From Pseudomonas sp. (GTDB taxonomy: Bacteria > Pseudomonadota > Gammaproteobacteria > Pseudomonadales > Pseudomonadaceae), in NCBI RefSeq assembly GCF_030147005.1, contig NZ_JASLAW010000032.1, positions 1 through 52,737 of the forward strand: a stretch of 52,737 nt of DNA, given 5' to 3'. Position numbers and translations under genes: made by a program. The stretch's first letter is position 1; each line of letters starts with the position of its first letter. Below, piece by piece: positions 42,542 through 50,481 of the stretch. The notes beneath the pieces were generated by a model. It was not told the DNA's origin. It made no database searches and was given only the letters and a program-made list of their open reading frames with translations.

Positions 42542-43630
42542 ATGAAATCTGCATTGAAGACGTTCGTTCCTGGGGCGCTGGCCCTCCTGCTGCTGTTCCC
42601 TGTCGCCGCTCAGGCAAAAGAAGTCGACACCAAGACCAAGCTCTCCAACGTGGTGATTCTCGCCACCGGCGGCACCATTGCTGGTGCCGGCGCCAGTGCG
42701 GCGAACAGCGCCACCTACCAGGCAGCTAAAGTCGGCATCGAACAATTGATCGCTGGCGTTCCTGAGCTTAGCCAGATCGCCAATGTTCGCGGCGAACAAG
42801 TGATGCAAATTGCTTCGGAAAGCATCAACAACGAGAACCTGCTGCAACTGGGTCGCCGCGTCGCCGAACTGGCCGACGACAAGGACGTGGATGGCATCGT
42901 GATCACCCACGGTACCGACACGCTCGAAGAAACCGCCTACTTCCTTAACCTGGTTGAAAAAACCGACAAGCCTATCGTGGTGGTCGGTTCCATGCGCCCT
43001 GGCACCGCCATGTCGGCAGACGGCATGCTCAACCTGTACAACGCCGTTGCCGTCGCGAGCAGCAAGGATGCACGGGGTAAAGGCGTGCTGGTGACCATGA
43101 ACGACGAGATCCAATCGGGTCGCGACGTGAGCAAGATGATCAATATCAAGACCGAAGCATTCAAGAGTCCATGGGGCCCACTGGGTATGGTCGTTGAAGG
43201 CAAATCCTACTGGTTCCGCCTGCCGGCCAAGCGTCACACCATGGATTCGGAATTCGACATCAAAACCATAAAGAGTCTGCCTGACGTTGAAATTGCCTAC
43301 GGCTACGGCAACGTGAGCGACACCGCCTACAAAGCCCTGGCCCAAGCGGGCGCCAAAGCTATCATCCATGCCGGCACCGGCAATGGCTCTGTGTCGTCCA
43401 AGGTGGTTCCTGCACTGGTCGAGTTGCGTAAGCAGGGCGTTCAGGTCATTCGCTCCTCTCACGTTAACGCCGGTGGCATGGTGCTGCGTAACGCCGAGCA
43501 GCCAGACGACAAATACGACTGGGTCGCAGCCCTTGACCTGAACCCGCAGAAAGCGCGCATCCTGGCGATGGTCGCTCTGACCAAGACTCAGGACAGCAAA
43601 GAGCTGCAAAGGATGTTCTGGGAATATTGA
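42542..43630 (+). CDS. ansB: Periplasmic glutaminase-asparaginase
   Basis: A 362-residue exported amidohydrolase that deaminates Gln and Asn to Glu and Asp. The Sec signal peptide ends at AQA-K26. The two catalytic Thr motifs are ILATGGTIAGAG (T45) and VITHGTDTLEETAYF (T125, D126), with Lys in the MRPGTAMSADGMLNLYNAV region. This is the well-known P. fluorescens/Pseudomonas 7A-type enzyme. AauR boxes and a sigma-54 promoter upstream suggest induction by acidic amino acids or their amides. Confidence 0.95.
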   Translation: MKSALKTFVPGALALLLLFPVAAQAKEVDTKTKLSNVVILATGGTIAGAGASAANSATYQAAKVGIEQLIAGVPELSQIANVRGEQVMQIASESINNENLLQLGRRVAELADDKDVDGIVITHGTDTLEETAYFLNLVEKTDKPIVVVGSMRPGTAMSADGMLNLYNAVAVASSKDARGKGVLVTMNDEIQSGRDVSKMINIKTEAFKSPWGPLGMVVEGKSYWFRLPAKRHTMDSEFDIKTIKSLPDVEIAYGYGNVSDTAYKALAQAGAKAIIHAGTGNGSVSSKVVPALVELRKQGVQVIRSSHVNAGGMVLRNAEQPDDKYDWVAALDLNPQKARILAMVALTKTQDSKELQRMFWEY

Positions 43631-43644
43631 TTCCCGGCTTAACT

Positions 43645-43686
43645 TGCAGGAGCGAGCTTCCTTTACACGGCAAGCTCGCTCCTGCA
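43645..43686. repeat. REP-type inverted repeat after ansB
   Basis: TGCAGGAGCGAGCTT and AAGCTCGCTCCTGCA are perfect 15-bp complements with a 12-base loop. GCAGGAGCGAGCTTGC-like units are widespread REP elements in fluorescent pseudomonads. It lies 15 bp after the ansB stop and may act as terminator and mRNA stabiliser. Confidence 0.85.
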
Positions 43687-43816
43687 GTTCTTCGCGATAA
43701 ATAATCACACGAAACTTCCAAATTCGCTGTCAGACGGATGTCTTTGAATTTAAGCAGTTGCGAAATTACCTACAGTTAAATACTGTATGTGCGTACAGCT
43801 TACTAAGGAATACTCC

Positions 43817-44068
43817 GTGGCAAAGCCCTCCTCCGCAGCACCCGCTACGCCTGATGCCTATCAACGTCTGGCCATTCGCGTACAAAAAATCATCAATTCG
43901 ACCAACGCCCAGAAAGCCAAGGCGGCGTTAATCTTCCGCCTCCCGGATGAGCCCGAGGACGAGTGGGCGCGCTTGCTTGAAGAGATTGCGGAAAACGACA
44001 ATGTCACCCTCGCCTACAGGGATGACGGCGGCGTGCAGATTTTCTGGGTTGTGCCGAAGGAAGATTGA
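43817..44068 (+). CDS. DUF1654-family protein
   Basis: An 83-residue protein starting at GTG (MAKPSSAAPATPDAYQRLAI); AAGGA lies seven bases upstream. The central block RVQKIINSTNAQKAKAALIF and LPDEPEDEWARLLEEIAEND is the DUF1654 pattern known from Pseudomonas. It ends 4 bp before endA, and the two are often neighbours. Function is unknown. A GTG start is preferred to an upstream ATG at 43787 without a ribosome site. Confidence 0.8.
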   Translation: MAKPSSAAPATPDAYQRLAIRVQKIINSTNAQKAKAALIFRLPDEPEDEWARLLEEIAENDNVTLAYRDDGGVQIFWVVPKED

Positions 44069-44072
44069 TTGA

Positions 44073-44762
44073 ATGAGTGCCCGTTTTTTTGCTGTGTGCT
44101 GCCTGCTTTTTGCTGTCACCGCCAACGCCCAAGCCCCCCGAACCTTCAGTGAAGCCAAAAAAATCGCCTGGAAGCTCTACGCTCCGCAATCCACCGAGTT
44201 CTATTGCGGCTGCAAATACACCGGCAACCGTATAGACCTGAAAGCGTGTGGCTACATCCCGCGCAAAAACGCCAACCGTGCCGCGCGCATCGAATGGGAA
44301 CACATTGTTCCCGCCTGGCAGATCGGCCATCAACGGCAGTGTTGGCAAAATGGCGGGCGTAAAAACTGCACGCGCCATGATGACGTATTCAAGCGTGCTG
44401 AAGCAGACCTGCACAATCTGGTGCCAAGCATCGGCGAGGTGAACGGCGACCGTAACAACTTCAGCTTCGGCTGGCTGCCGGTGCAAAGTGGGCAATACGG
44501 TTCATGCCTGACCCAGGTGGACTTCAAGGCCAAGAAGGTGATGCCGCGTCCATCCATTCGTGGAATGATCGCGCGCACCTATTTTTATATGAGCAAGCAA
44601 TACGGCCTGCGCCTGTCGAAACAGGATCGCCAGCTCTATGAAGCCTGGAACAAGACCTATCCCGTGCAAGCCTGGGAGCGCCAGCGCAATCAGACCGTGG
44701 GCTGTGTGATGGGCCGGGGCAACGAGTTTGTCGGCCCGGTGAATCTGAAGGCCTGTAGCTGA
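44073..44762 (+). CDS. endA: Endonuclease I (EndA/NucM family)
   Basis: A 229-residue exported nuclease with signal peptide MSARFFAVCCLLFAVTANAQ (cleavage near ANA-Q). It degrades DNA and RNA in the periplasm or outside. The beta-beta-alpha-metal active site reads RIEWEHIVPAWQIG and LHNLVPSIGEVNGDRNNFSF. Eight Cys in the mature part imply disulphides. It is coupled to the DUF1654 gene. Confidence 0.93.
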   Translation: MSARFFAVCCLLFAVTANAQAPRTFSEAKKIAWKLYAPQSTEFYCGCKYTGNRIDLKACGYIPRKNANRAARIEWEHIVPAWQIGHQRQCWQNGGRKNCTRHDDVFKRAEADLHNLVPSIGEVNGDRNNFSFGWLPVQSGQYGSCLTQVDFKAKKVMPRPSIRGMIARTYFYMSKQYGLRLSKQDRQLYEAWNKTYPVQAWERQRNQTVGCVMGRGNEFVGPVNLKACS

Positions 44763-44763
44763 A

Positions 44764-44786
44764 GGTGGGCGCAACGCCTGCCCACC
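44764..44786. terminator. Hairpin between endA and the SPOR gene
   Basis: GGTGGGC and GCCCACC pair around a 9-base loop directly after the endA stop. The gap between the convergent genes is only 31 bp, so this is the only candidate terminator. The T-richness is poor. Confidence 0.4.
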
Positions 44787-44793
44787 CGGCCCT

Positions 44794-45174
44794 TTACTGC
44801 GCGACCTTGTGCTCGATGACTTCTGACACGGTGTCGTTTTTCTTGGCTCGCGCCATCTTCTCGTTAAGCAGTGTCTGCTTGGCTTCAGCCTCGGCCTTGC
44901 TGGCGAACGGGCCAAGCAGCACCTGGTCCTTGCCGTCTACCTTAACGATATAAAAATTGAACCCATGTTCCAGCAACCAGGCGGTCAAGTCAGTGATCGC
45001 CTGCAACTTGTGATCCGGCGAGCCCACCCATACATCCCATTCCTGAGCGGCAATCGCACCGGTTTGTGGCTGGCTTTCGGTCACGACAGGCTTGGCCTTG
45101 GGTGCATCGACAGGTTTACCTTCGCCGCATCCGGCCAATGCCAACACCGCAATTGCCATCGCTACTTTACGCAC
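44794..45174 (-). CDS. SPOR-domain lipoprotein
   Basis: A 126-residue lipoprotein starting at GTG (MRKVAMAIAVLALAGCGEGK, lipobox LAGC) with AAAGGAG upstream. The C-terminal SPOR domain (EWDVWVGSPDHKLQAITDLT ... DQVLLGPFASKAEAEAKQTL) binds denuded peptidoglycan at division sites. An upstream frame extension to 45213 is not signal-like. It converges with endA. Confidence 0.85.
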   Translation of the reverse strand: MRKVAMAIAVLALAGCGEGKPVDAPKAKPVVTESQPQTGAIAAQEWDVWVGSPDHKLQAITDLTAWLLEHGFNFYIVKVDGKDQVLLGPFASKAEAEAKQTLLNEKMARAKKNDTVSEVIEHKVAQ

Positions 45175-45418
45175 TGCCCTGCTCCTTTGAAGATAAAGAG
45201 GCGACTTTACCATCCACTGTCTATTCTGGCCGTCATAAAGGTTGGCTTAAACAATGCGAATCATGTATCGCGACCTGTATGATGCCGCCATGGGAATTAA
45301 TGTCGCCTCTACGCGTCCTAAAAGAGGCAGTCACAGGGAAGCGCTTCGCATTAAGCTACTCACATCCGACACCTGCCTTGCTTGAACATGTGTCCTTAAA
45401 GTAATCAAGGAGAAGTCC

Positions 45419-45613
45419 ATGCTGATACTCACCCGCAAAGTTGGTGAAAGCATAAACATCGGTGATGACATCACGATCACCATCCTGGGCGTTAGCGGCC
45501 AGCAAGTACGAATCGGCATCAACGCCCCCAAGGACGTTGCCGTGCACCGCGAGGAAATTTATCAGCGCATCCAGGCCGGCCTCACTGCGCCGGACAAAAC
45601 CCAGACGCCTTGA
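45419..45613 (+). CDS. rsmE: RsmE-type carbon storage regulator (CsrA family)
   Basis: A 64-residue RNA-binding translational repressor that recognises GGA loops. The sequence MLILTRKVGESINIGDDITI ... VHREEIYQRIQAGLTAPDKT has the conserved R44. It matches RsmE of P. protegens rather than RsmA (which reads MLILTRRCAESLIIGD-like and ends differently). AAGGAG precedes the ATG, and the leader has a CACAGGGA element (45332-45339) plus a GCCTCT/AGAGGC hairpin at 45305-45328, possible autoregulatory sites. GacA, in this same window, controls it through the Rsm sRNAs. Confidence 0.93.
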   Translation: MLILTRKVGESINIGDDITITILGVSGQQVRIGINAPKDVAVHREEIYQRIQAGLTAPDKTQTP

Positions 45614-45818
45614 AGCATCTCCAGTAGCCAGCCTCTTGCTTCATCGTAACGGCTGGCGAAAACCTGATTGGCCCGTTCGCTTCTTTTACCCTAGCTCTAC
45701 GCCTCGTATATGTACCCGCGCAGCAAGATGAAACTGCCATGATGCCTGGAACTTGTTGCATCATTTGCAGCCAAATTTCACGTCATCCTGCGGTCCGAGT
45801 GCATTCAGGAGCACGTCG

Positions 45819-46082
45819 ATGAGGCCATTCACTACACAGCCCATGGTTTCCATTTCCTGGACGATCACCTTGCTGATAGGGCTGGTCTTTCTGGCGCTCG
45901 GGTACGGCCTGCGGCTGGAAGTAGAGGGGGCTGTCGGCCCCGCTGACCATTCCTGGCTGGACCTGGCATTACTCCTGTGCGCCTATCTGTTTGCCTTCTG
46001 CCTCAAGCCGATTCAGAAAGCTATCTTGCGCAAGTTGTGCCAGCGTGAGGCGCATCGCGCCCATCAAAAAACAGCGCGCTGA
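45819..46082 (+). CDS. Small two-helix membrane protein
   Basis: An 87-residue protein (MRPFTTQPMVSISWTITLLI) with two hydrophobic helices (SWTITLLIGLVFLALGYGL; WLDLALLLCAYLFAFCL) and a basic tail (KAILRKLCQREAHRAHQKTA). AGGAG lies seven bases before the ATG at 45819. It overlaps the convergent HAD gene by 19 bp. No function recognised. Confidence 0.75.
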   Translation: MRPFTTQPMVSISWTITLLIGLVFLALGYGLRLEVEGAVGPADHSWLDLALLLCAYLFAFCLKPIQKAILRKLCQREAHRAHQKTAR

Positions 46083-46759
46083 TTTTCCACTCGCTCGCGC
46101 ACAGTCAGCAAACCCCCAGCTTCTTGCAGGACCCGCAGCCCCTCATACCCATTGATACATGCATGCTCAGTCGCCATGGGAGCCAGGTGCGTTGAGGTCA
46201 CCACCATCACATCCGCTCCCGCCGCTTCTGCTGCTCGAATGCCTACTGCCGCATCCTCGAACACCAGGCAATCTTGCACCGGCACGCCCAAGCGCTGGGC
46301 GCCCAGCACGTAACACGCCGGATCCGGCTTGCCGCTGACAACATCTTCGGCCGTCACCATTACCGCCGGCATGCAAATACCTGCCGCTGCCATTCGACGC
46401 AATGCCAGCGCCTTAGGCGCAGACGTGACCAGTGCCCATTGATCGGCAGGCAAGCGGTTCAAGAACTCAACCGCACCGGGAATCGCCACGATGCCCTCGA
46501 CGTCGTTCAGTTCAGCTTCGGTAATCCACGCCGCCTCCGCCTCAGGGTCCACACCCGGCAATGCCTGACGCGTGATCGTATCAATCGCGCGGGCGCCATG
46601 AATGGTGGTCAGGAAAACCGTCAAATCCAGGCCATGGCGTTCAGCCCAGCGGCTCCATACACGCTCGGCAGCGGCAATGGAGTTGAGCAGGGTCCCGTCC
46701 ATATCGAACAGGAAGGCACGGTAACGCTGAGTAAATACGGCTGGATTTCGGCTGGACAC
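46064..46759 (-). CDS. HAD-superfamily sugar-phosphatase-like hydrolase
   Basis: A 231-residue phosphatase with all four HAD motifs: FLFDMDGTLLNS (I), ALVTSAPKALALRR (II), the Lys of VVSGKPDPACYVL (III), and VFEDAAVGIRAAEAAG (IV). The cap-insertion style resembles 2-deoxyglucose-6-phosphate or beta-phosphoglucomutase-like members; the substrate is not known. I use the GTG at 46759 (MSSRNPAVFTQRYRAFLFDM) with GGGGA upstream; a TTG at 46783 is an alternative. Confidence 0.85.
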   Translation of the reverse strand: MSSRNPAVFTQRYRAFLFDMDGTLLNSIAAAERVWSRWAERHGLDLTVFLTTIHGARAIDTITRQALPGVDPEAEAAWITEAELNDVEGIVAIPGAVEFLNRLPADQWALVTSAPKALALRRMAAAGICMPAVMVTAEDVVSGKPDPACYVLGAQRLGVPVQDCLVFEDAAVGIRAAEAAGADVMVVTSTHLAPMATEHACINGYEGLRVLQEAGGLLTVRERVENQRAVF

Positions 46760-46859
46760 GACGCGGCTTCCCCAGGTGTTCAAGCAATGATTGACCTGTG
46801 CAATCTACGGTTCACCTCGCCACTTGTAAACGCTGCGAGGCACCTGCCTTGAACCTTGA

Positions 46860-46875
46860 ATGACGAACTTGTCAT
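46860..46875 (+). promoter_or_regulatory. CopR/CusR-type box
   Basis: ATGACGA-AC-TTGTCAT is a near-perfect match to the copper regulator box ATGACAA-N2-TTGTCAT (one mismatch). It lies 86 bp before the DUF2790 gene and upstream of the two-component genes, suggesting autoregulation by the local regulator. Confidence 0.65.
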
Positions 46876-46961
46876 CAACCTGTTGGTTGGCTGTTCGGGT
46901 CGCCTGGTTACTGTGAACTCACTGCCAGCCCGGCAGCCAACTTTTACAGAGAGATATCGCC

Positions 46962-47213
46962 ATGAAACGGTTTGCCCTCGCTTTTGCTGCTTTGCTCGCC
47001 ACAGGCTCGGTATTCGCCGCCGACACCGCGCCCGTGATCCATGATCAGACCGGCTTCTTCGTCCACTTGGATGTCGCCAGAGTTCTGTCCAGTACCGATA
47101 TTTCCGGCCAATGCGGTATCGTCCCGGCGCAACTGCGCTACCTGGACCATCAGGACCGCGAGCATGTGCTGGACTATCGAGTGCAAGGCATCGGTTGCGC
47201 CAGTGACAATTGA
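46962..47213 (+). CDS. DUF2790-family exported protein
   Basis: An 83-residue periplasmic protein with signal peptide MKRFALAFAALLATGSVFAA. The mature part (GFFVHLDVARVLSSTDISGQ, LRYLDHQDREHVLDYRVQGI) is the DUF2790 pattern with two Cys that could form a disulphide. Such proteins are common beside copper-responsive two-component systems in Pseudomonas; a CopR-type box lies upstream. The job is unknown. Confidence 0.85.
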   Translation: MKRFALAFAALLATGSVFAADTAPVIHDQTGFFVHLDVARVLSSTDISGQCGIVPAQLRYLDHQDREHVLDYRVQGIGCASDN

Positions 47214-47255
47214 TCAGGCTACACTTGCGCCACCCATTGAATCAGGGCATTTCCC

Positions 47256-47927
47256 ATGAACATCCTCGTAGTCGAAGACGAACCCAAGGCCGGCAATTAC
47301 CTGCTCAATGGCTTGCAGGAATTGGGCTACAGCGTGAGCCTGGCCCGCGATGGCGTGGACGGTCTGCACCAGGCCCTGGAAACGCCGTTCGACGTGATCG
47401 TGCTGGACGTGATGATGCCCAAGATGGATGGCTGGGAAGTGCTGCGCCGCCTGCGCAAAGAGGCCGATACGCCGGTATTGTTCCTCACTGCCCGCGATGA
47501 TATCGCCGACCGCATCAAGGGCCTGGAGCTGGGCGCCGACGATTACCTGATCAAGCCCTTCTCCTTCGCCGAGCTGGTCGCGCGCCTGCGCACCCTGACC
47601 CGGCGCGGCCCGACGCGAGAAGAAGAGCACCTGCACATCGCCGACCTGCAAATCGATGTACTCAAGCGCCGCGTCACCCGTGCCGGCACGCGCATTACCC
47701 TGACCAATAAAGAATTCGCCCTGCTGCGCCTGTTCGCCACTCACCAGGATCAGGTGCTGTCACGCTCACTGATTGCCTCACGGGTATGGGACATGAATTT
47801 TGACAGCGACACCAACGTGGTCGACGTTGCCGTACGGCGCCTGCGCTTGAAAATCGACGACCCGTTTCAACTCAAGTTGATCCACAGCGTGCGTGGCATC
47901 GGCTACCGTTTCGATACCCAACCATGA
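47256..47927 (+). CDS. OmpR-family response regulator, CopR/CusR-like
   Basis: A 223-residue regulator. Receiver MNILVVEDEPKAGNYLLNGL with phosphoacceptor D51 (VIVLDVMMPKMDGW) and K100-region (DDYLIKPFSFAELVARLRTL), then a winged-helix DNA-binding domain (LTNKEFALLRLFATHQDQVL ... VVDVAVRRLRLKIDDPF). Subfamily features and the neighbouring box point to heavy-metal (copper) response. It overlaps the sensor gene by ATGA. Confidence 0.92.
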   Translation: MNILVVEDEPKAGNYLLNGLQELGYSVSLARDGVDGLHQALETPFDVIVLDVMMPKMDGWEVLRRLRKEADTPVLFLTARDDIADRIKGLELGADDYLIKPFSFAELVARLRTLTRRGPTREEEHLHIADLQIDVLKRRVTRAGTRITLTNKEFALLRLFATHQDQVLSRSLIASRVWDMNFDSDTNVVDVAVRRLRLKIDDPFQLKLIHSVRGIGYRFDTQP

Positions 47928-49324
47928 GCCGCACTCGCCATTACTCCCTGACCCTGCGCCTGGCGCTGATCTTCGCCCTGCTCGCCTTTGCCTTGCTGGC
48001 CACCCTGGGCGTGGCACTGTACCGCGAGCTGGAGCGCGAGCTGATCCGCCGCGACGACACTGCGCTGATATCCCGAGTGGATCAACTGCGCAACCTGCTC
48101 AGCGACAGCAATACTCTGGACCTTATCAAGACCAAGCCCGAGTTATTCCAGAACATGTTGGGCAACCGCGAATCGGTATTGAGCATCGCTGCCCCCGGTC
48201 AACAACCCTTGCTGTTGGTGAACCCGGCGAATATCGAACTGCCTGCGATCGAGCCGGTGCCCAAAAATCACGTCTTGTCGCTGAGCGATGTGCAGCATTT
48301 GCCGGGGCTCAACGGCATTCCTTTCTCGACTGTGGCCGCGACCATCAACTCCGGCGACCTGGGCAGCCTGCAAGTCACCAGCGGCCGCCTGATGACCGAG
48401 CGTACCGCCGTACTCGCCAGCTATCGACTGAGCGTTTATATCCTGGCAAGCATCGCTGCGATCATCCTGGCGTTGGCCGGTTACCTGCTGGTGCATCGTG
48501 GCTTGCTGCCTTTGCGCCGGCTGGCCCGACACGCTCAAGGGATCGGCGTCGGCAACCTGGCCGAACGCCTCGACAGCCAGGGCGCACCGAAAGAATTGCT
48601 GCCGATGATTGAGTCGTTCAACACCATGCTTGAACGTTTATCCAAGGGGTTTGTGCAGCTGGGCCAGGTCTCCACCGACATGGCTCACGAACTGCGCACG
48701 CCGATCAATAACCTGCTCGGCGAAACCCAGGTTGCCCTGCAGCAACAACGCAGTATCGACAGCTACCAGCAGCTGCTGGCCTCCAATGTCGAAGAACTCG
48801 AACGCCTGGCGCGGATGCTCGATAACATGCTGTTTCTGGCGCGCACCGATCCTGCCAGCGCGTTGCGCCAACGTCAGGCGCTGGACGCAGCGGATGAAGT
48901 GGAGCGCATCGCGGATTATTTCGAAGGGTTGGCCGCCGACATGGGCATGCGCATTGTTGTCGAAGGCGAAGGCGTGATCTGGGCCGAGCCGATGCTGCTA
49001 CGTCGCGCCCTGGCGAACCTGTGCGCTAACGCCATCAAATACGGTTCGCCGGGCTCGGAGCTGAGCATCCAGGCAATAGCGACTGACGAGGGCGTCAACC
49101 TGAGGGTCAGCAGCCACGGTGAAACCATTTCCGCCGAGCATCTACCGCGGCTGTTCGAACGGTTTTACCGCGTGGACGAATCCCGCGAACGTTCCTCCCA
49201 GTCCAATGGACTGGGGCTGTCGATCGTGGCAACCATCATGCAGTTGCATAACGGGAGGTATCGCGTCAGCAGCGAAGACGGCGTGACGACGTTCGAGCTG
49301 TTTTTCCCTGCACGTGAAGCGTGA
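47924..49324 (+). CDS. Heavy-metal-type sensor histidine kinase, CopS/CusS-like
   Basis: A 466-residue membrane kinase. It has transmembrane helix 1 (LTLRLALIFALLAFALLATL), a periplasmic sensor loop (about 38-170), helix 2 (LSVYILASIAAIILALAGYL), HAMP (about 195-245), HisKA with STDMAHELRTPINNLLGETQ, and HATPase with N box (NLCANAIKYGS) and GLGLSIV. It should phosphorylate the preceding regulator. Ligand assumed to be copper by context. Confidence 0.9.
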   Translation: MSRTRHYSLTLRLALIFALLAFALLATLGVALYRELERELIRRDDTALISRVDQLRNLLSDSNTLDLIKTKPELFQNMLGNRESVLSIAAPGQQPLLLVNPANIELPAIEPVPKNHVLSLSDVQHLPGLNGIPFSTVAATINSGDLGSLQVTSGRLMTERTAVLASYRLSVYILASIAAIILALAGYLLVHRGLLPLRRLARHAQGIGVGNLAERLDSQGAPKELLPMIESFNTMLERLSKGFVQLGQVSTDMAHELRTPINNLLGETQVALQQQRSIDSYQQLLASNVEELERLARMLDNMLFLARTDPASALRQRQALDAADEVERIADYFEGLAADMGMRIVVEGEGVIWAEPMLLRRALANLCANAIKYGSPGSELSIQAIATDEGVNLRVSSHGETISAEHLPRLFERFYRVDESRERSSQSNGLGLSIVATIMQLHNGRYRVSSEDGVTTFELFFPAREA

Positions 49325-49336
49325 AGCATCGCCCCT

Positions 49337-49783
49337 TCAATCGAAAGCCCCGTTGAGCACTTCGTAGATGATACCGGTGGCGATGGTGACCAATATCAAG
49401 TCGGTGCCCGCTTGCTGCCACTCATACCCATCGTAATGAGGCAGGCGCCCCGCCAGGCGACCATCGAGTTTCTTGGCGATACCGGGCGGCAGCGGTTTGC
49501 CGCGCGCCAGATTTTTCTGAATGCCCGAAGGCAGCGCAGGCCCTGGACGCCAGTAATCGCGGTTACCGCCCACCAGGCTCAGCACACCGCCCCGATCAAC
49601 GCTGGGGCCTTGATTACCGGCCGAACCTTTGCCTTTAGGCTTGTCGTGGCCCTGCCCTGCCGGGTTATTACCTTTGTTGTTGCCCTGGCCTTTGCCATTG
49701 CCGGGATCCGCCAAGGCCACACCGCTGCCCGCAAATAATGCGAGCGACAACACCACAGACACACACTTCGGGCGATTGATCAT
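49337..49783 (-). CDS. CigR-type exported protein
   Basis: A 148-residue protein with signal peptide (MINRPKCVSVVLSLALFAGS ... GVALA-D). The next part is Gly/Asn/Lys-rich low complexity (PGNGKGQGNNKGNNPAGQGH). The C-terminus is the conserved block LPSGIQKNLARGKPLPPGIA, KKLDGRLAGRLPHYDGYEW, then a hydrophobic strand (LILVTIATGIIYEVLNG). This matches the anti-virulence regulator CigR family named from Salmonella. Its role in Pseudomonas is unknown. It converges with the sensor kinase with 12 bp between stops. Confidence 0.8.
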   Translation of the reverse strand: MINRPKCVSVVLSLALFAGSGVALADPGNGKGQGNNKGNNPAGQGHDKPKGKGSAGNQGPSVDRGGVLSLVGGNRDYWRPGPALPSGIQKNLARGKPLPPGIAKKLDGRLAGRLPHYDGYEWQQAGTDLILVTIATGIIYEVLNGAFD

Positions 49784-49844
49784 GATGGTATTTCCAGATG
49801 GATGCCTGTTGAACTGTAGTCGAGGTTGTACCACCGCGTATTGA

Positions 49845-50474
49845 TCAACTTACCCGGCCGCCTGTTTCCACAATATCGACCTGGGCATGCCAGGCCGTCG
49901 AGACCGCCAAGCGCAAGCCATCCACCAACATAGGCAGCGCCATTGACGGCTGACCGGACTCAGGCAAGCCCGGCACATGGATAAAACCACTGCGCACCTC
50001 AGTACCCGCCAGCGCATGCTGCAATCGATAAAACACTTGGTTACACACGAACGTCCCAGCCGTCTGCGAAACCGAGGCAGCAATACCCGCGTCACGCACC
50101 GCCCTGACCATGCTCTTGATCGGCAATGTGGAGAAATAAGCGGCCGGGCCACCCTCCACCACCGCAGTGTCAATCGGTTGGGCGCCGAGGTTGTCCGGGA
50201 TGCGCGCATCATTGACGTTGATCGCGACCCGCTCGATGGAAATGTCGCTGCGCCCAGGGCCCAAGCCCGTGGCGATGACCATTACCGGATGTAATTCCTC
50301 AATCAACTGAATCAAGGTCTCGGCGCCAGTGGCAAAGGCGCACGGCAGTCGGCGCGCAACGATCCGCACATCATCATTCAGCTTCACCCCGTCCAGCAGG
50401 CGCACCGCTTCCCAGGATGGGTTCACGACGTCGTGATCGAAAGGCTCAAAGCCGGTCAGCAATAGGGTCTTCAT
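49845..50474 (-). CDS. pcp: Pyrrolidone-carboxylate (pyroglutamyl) peptidase
   Basis: A 209-residue cysteine peptidase (family C15) that removes N-terminal 5-oxoproline from peptides. Motifs: MKTLLLTGFEPFDHDVVNPS, GLGPGRSDISIERVAINVND (active Glu), SQTAGTFVCNQVFYRLQHAL (catalytic Cys) and RSGFIHVPGLPESG (catalytic His). It follows the DUF979 gene by 7 bp and belongs to that operon. Cytoplasmic. Confidence 0.95.
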   Translation of the reverse strand: MKTLLLTGFEPFDHDVVNPSWEAVRLLDGVKLNDDVRIVARRLPCAFATGAETLIQLIEELHPVMVIATGLGPGRSDISIERVAINVNDARIPDNLGAQPIDTAVVEGGPAAYFSTLPIKSMVRAVRDAGIAASVSQTAGTFVCNQVFYRLQHALAGTEVRSGFIHVPGLPESGQPSMALPMLVDGLRLAVSTAWHAQVDIVETGGRVS

Positions 50475-50481
50475 CCTGGCC

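Noticed and set aside
42476..43708. 410-codon minus-strand frame opposite ansB
   Set aside because: ansB on the plus strand has signal peptide, catalytic motifs and regulation; the other frame has none.
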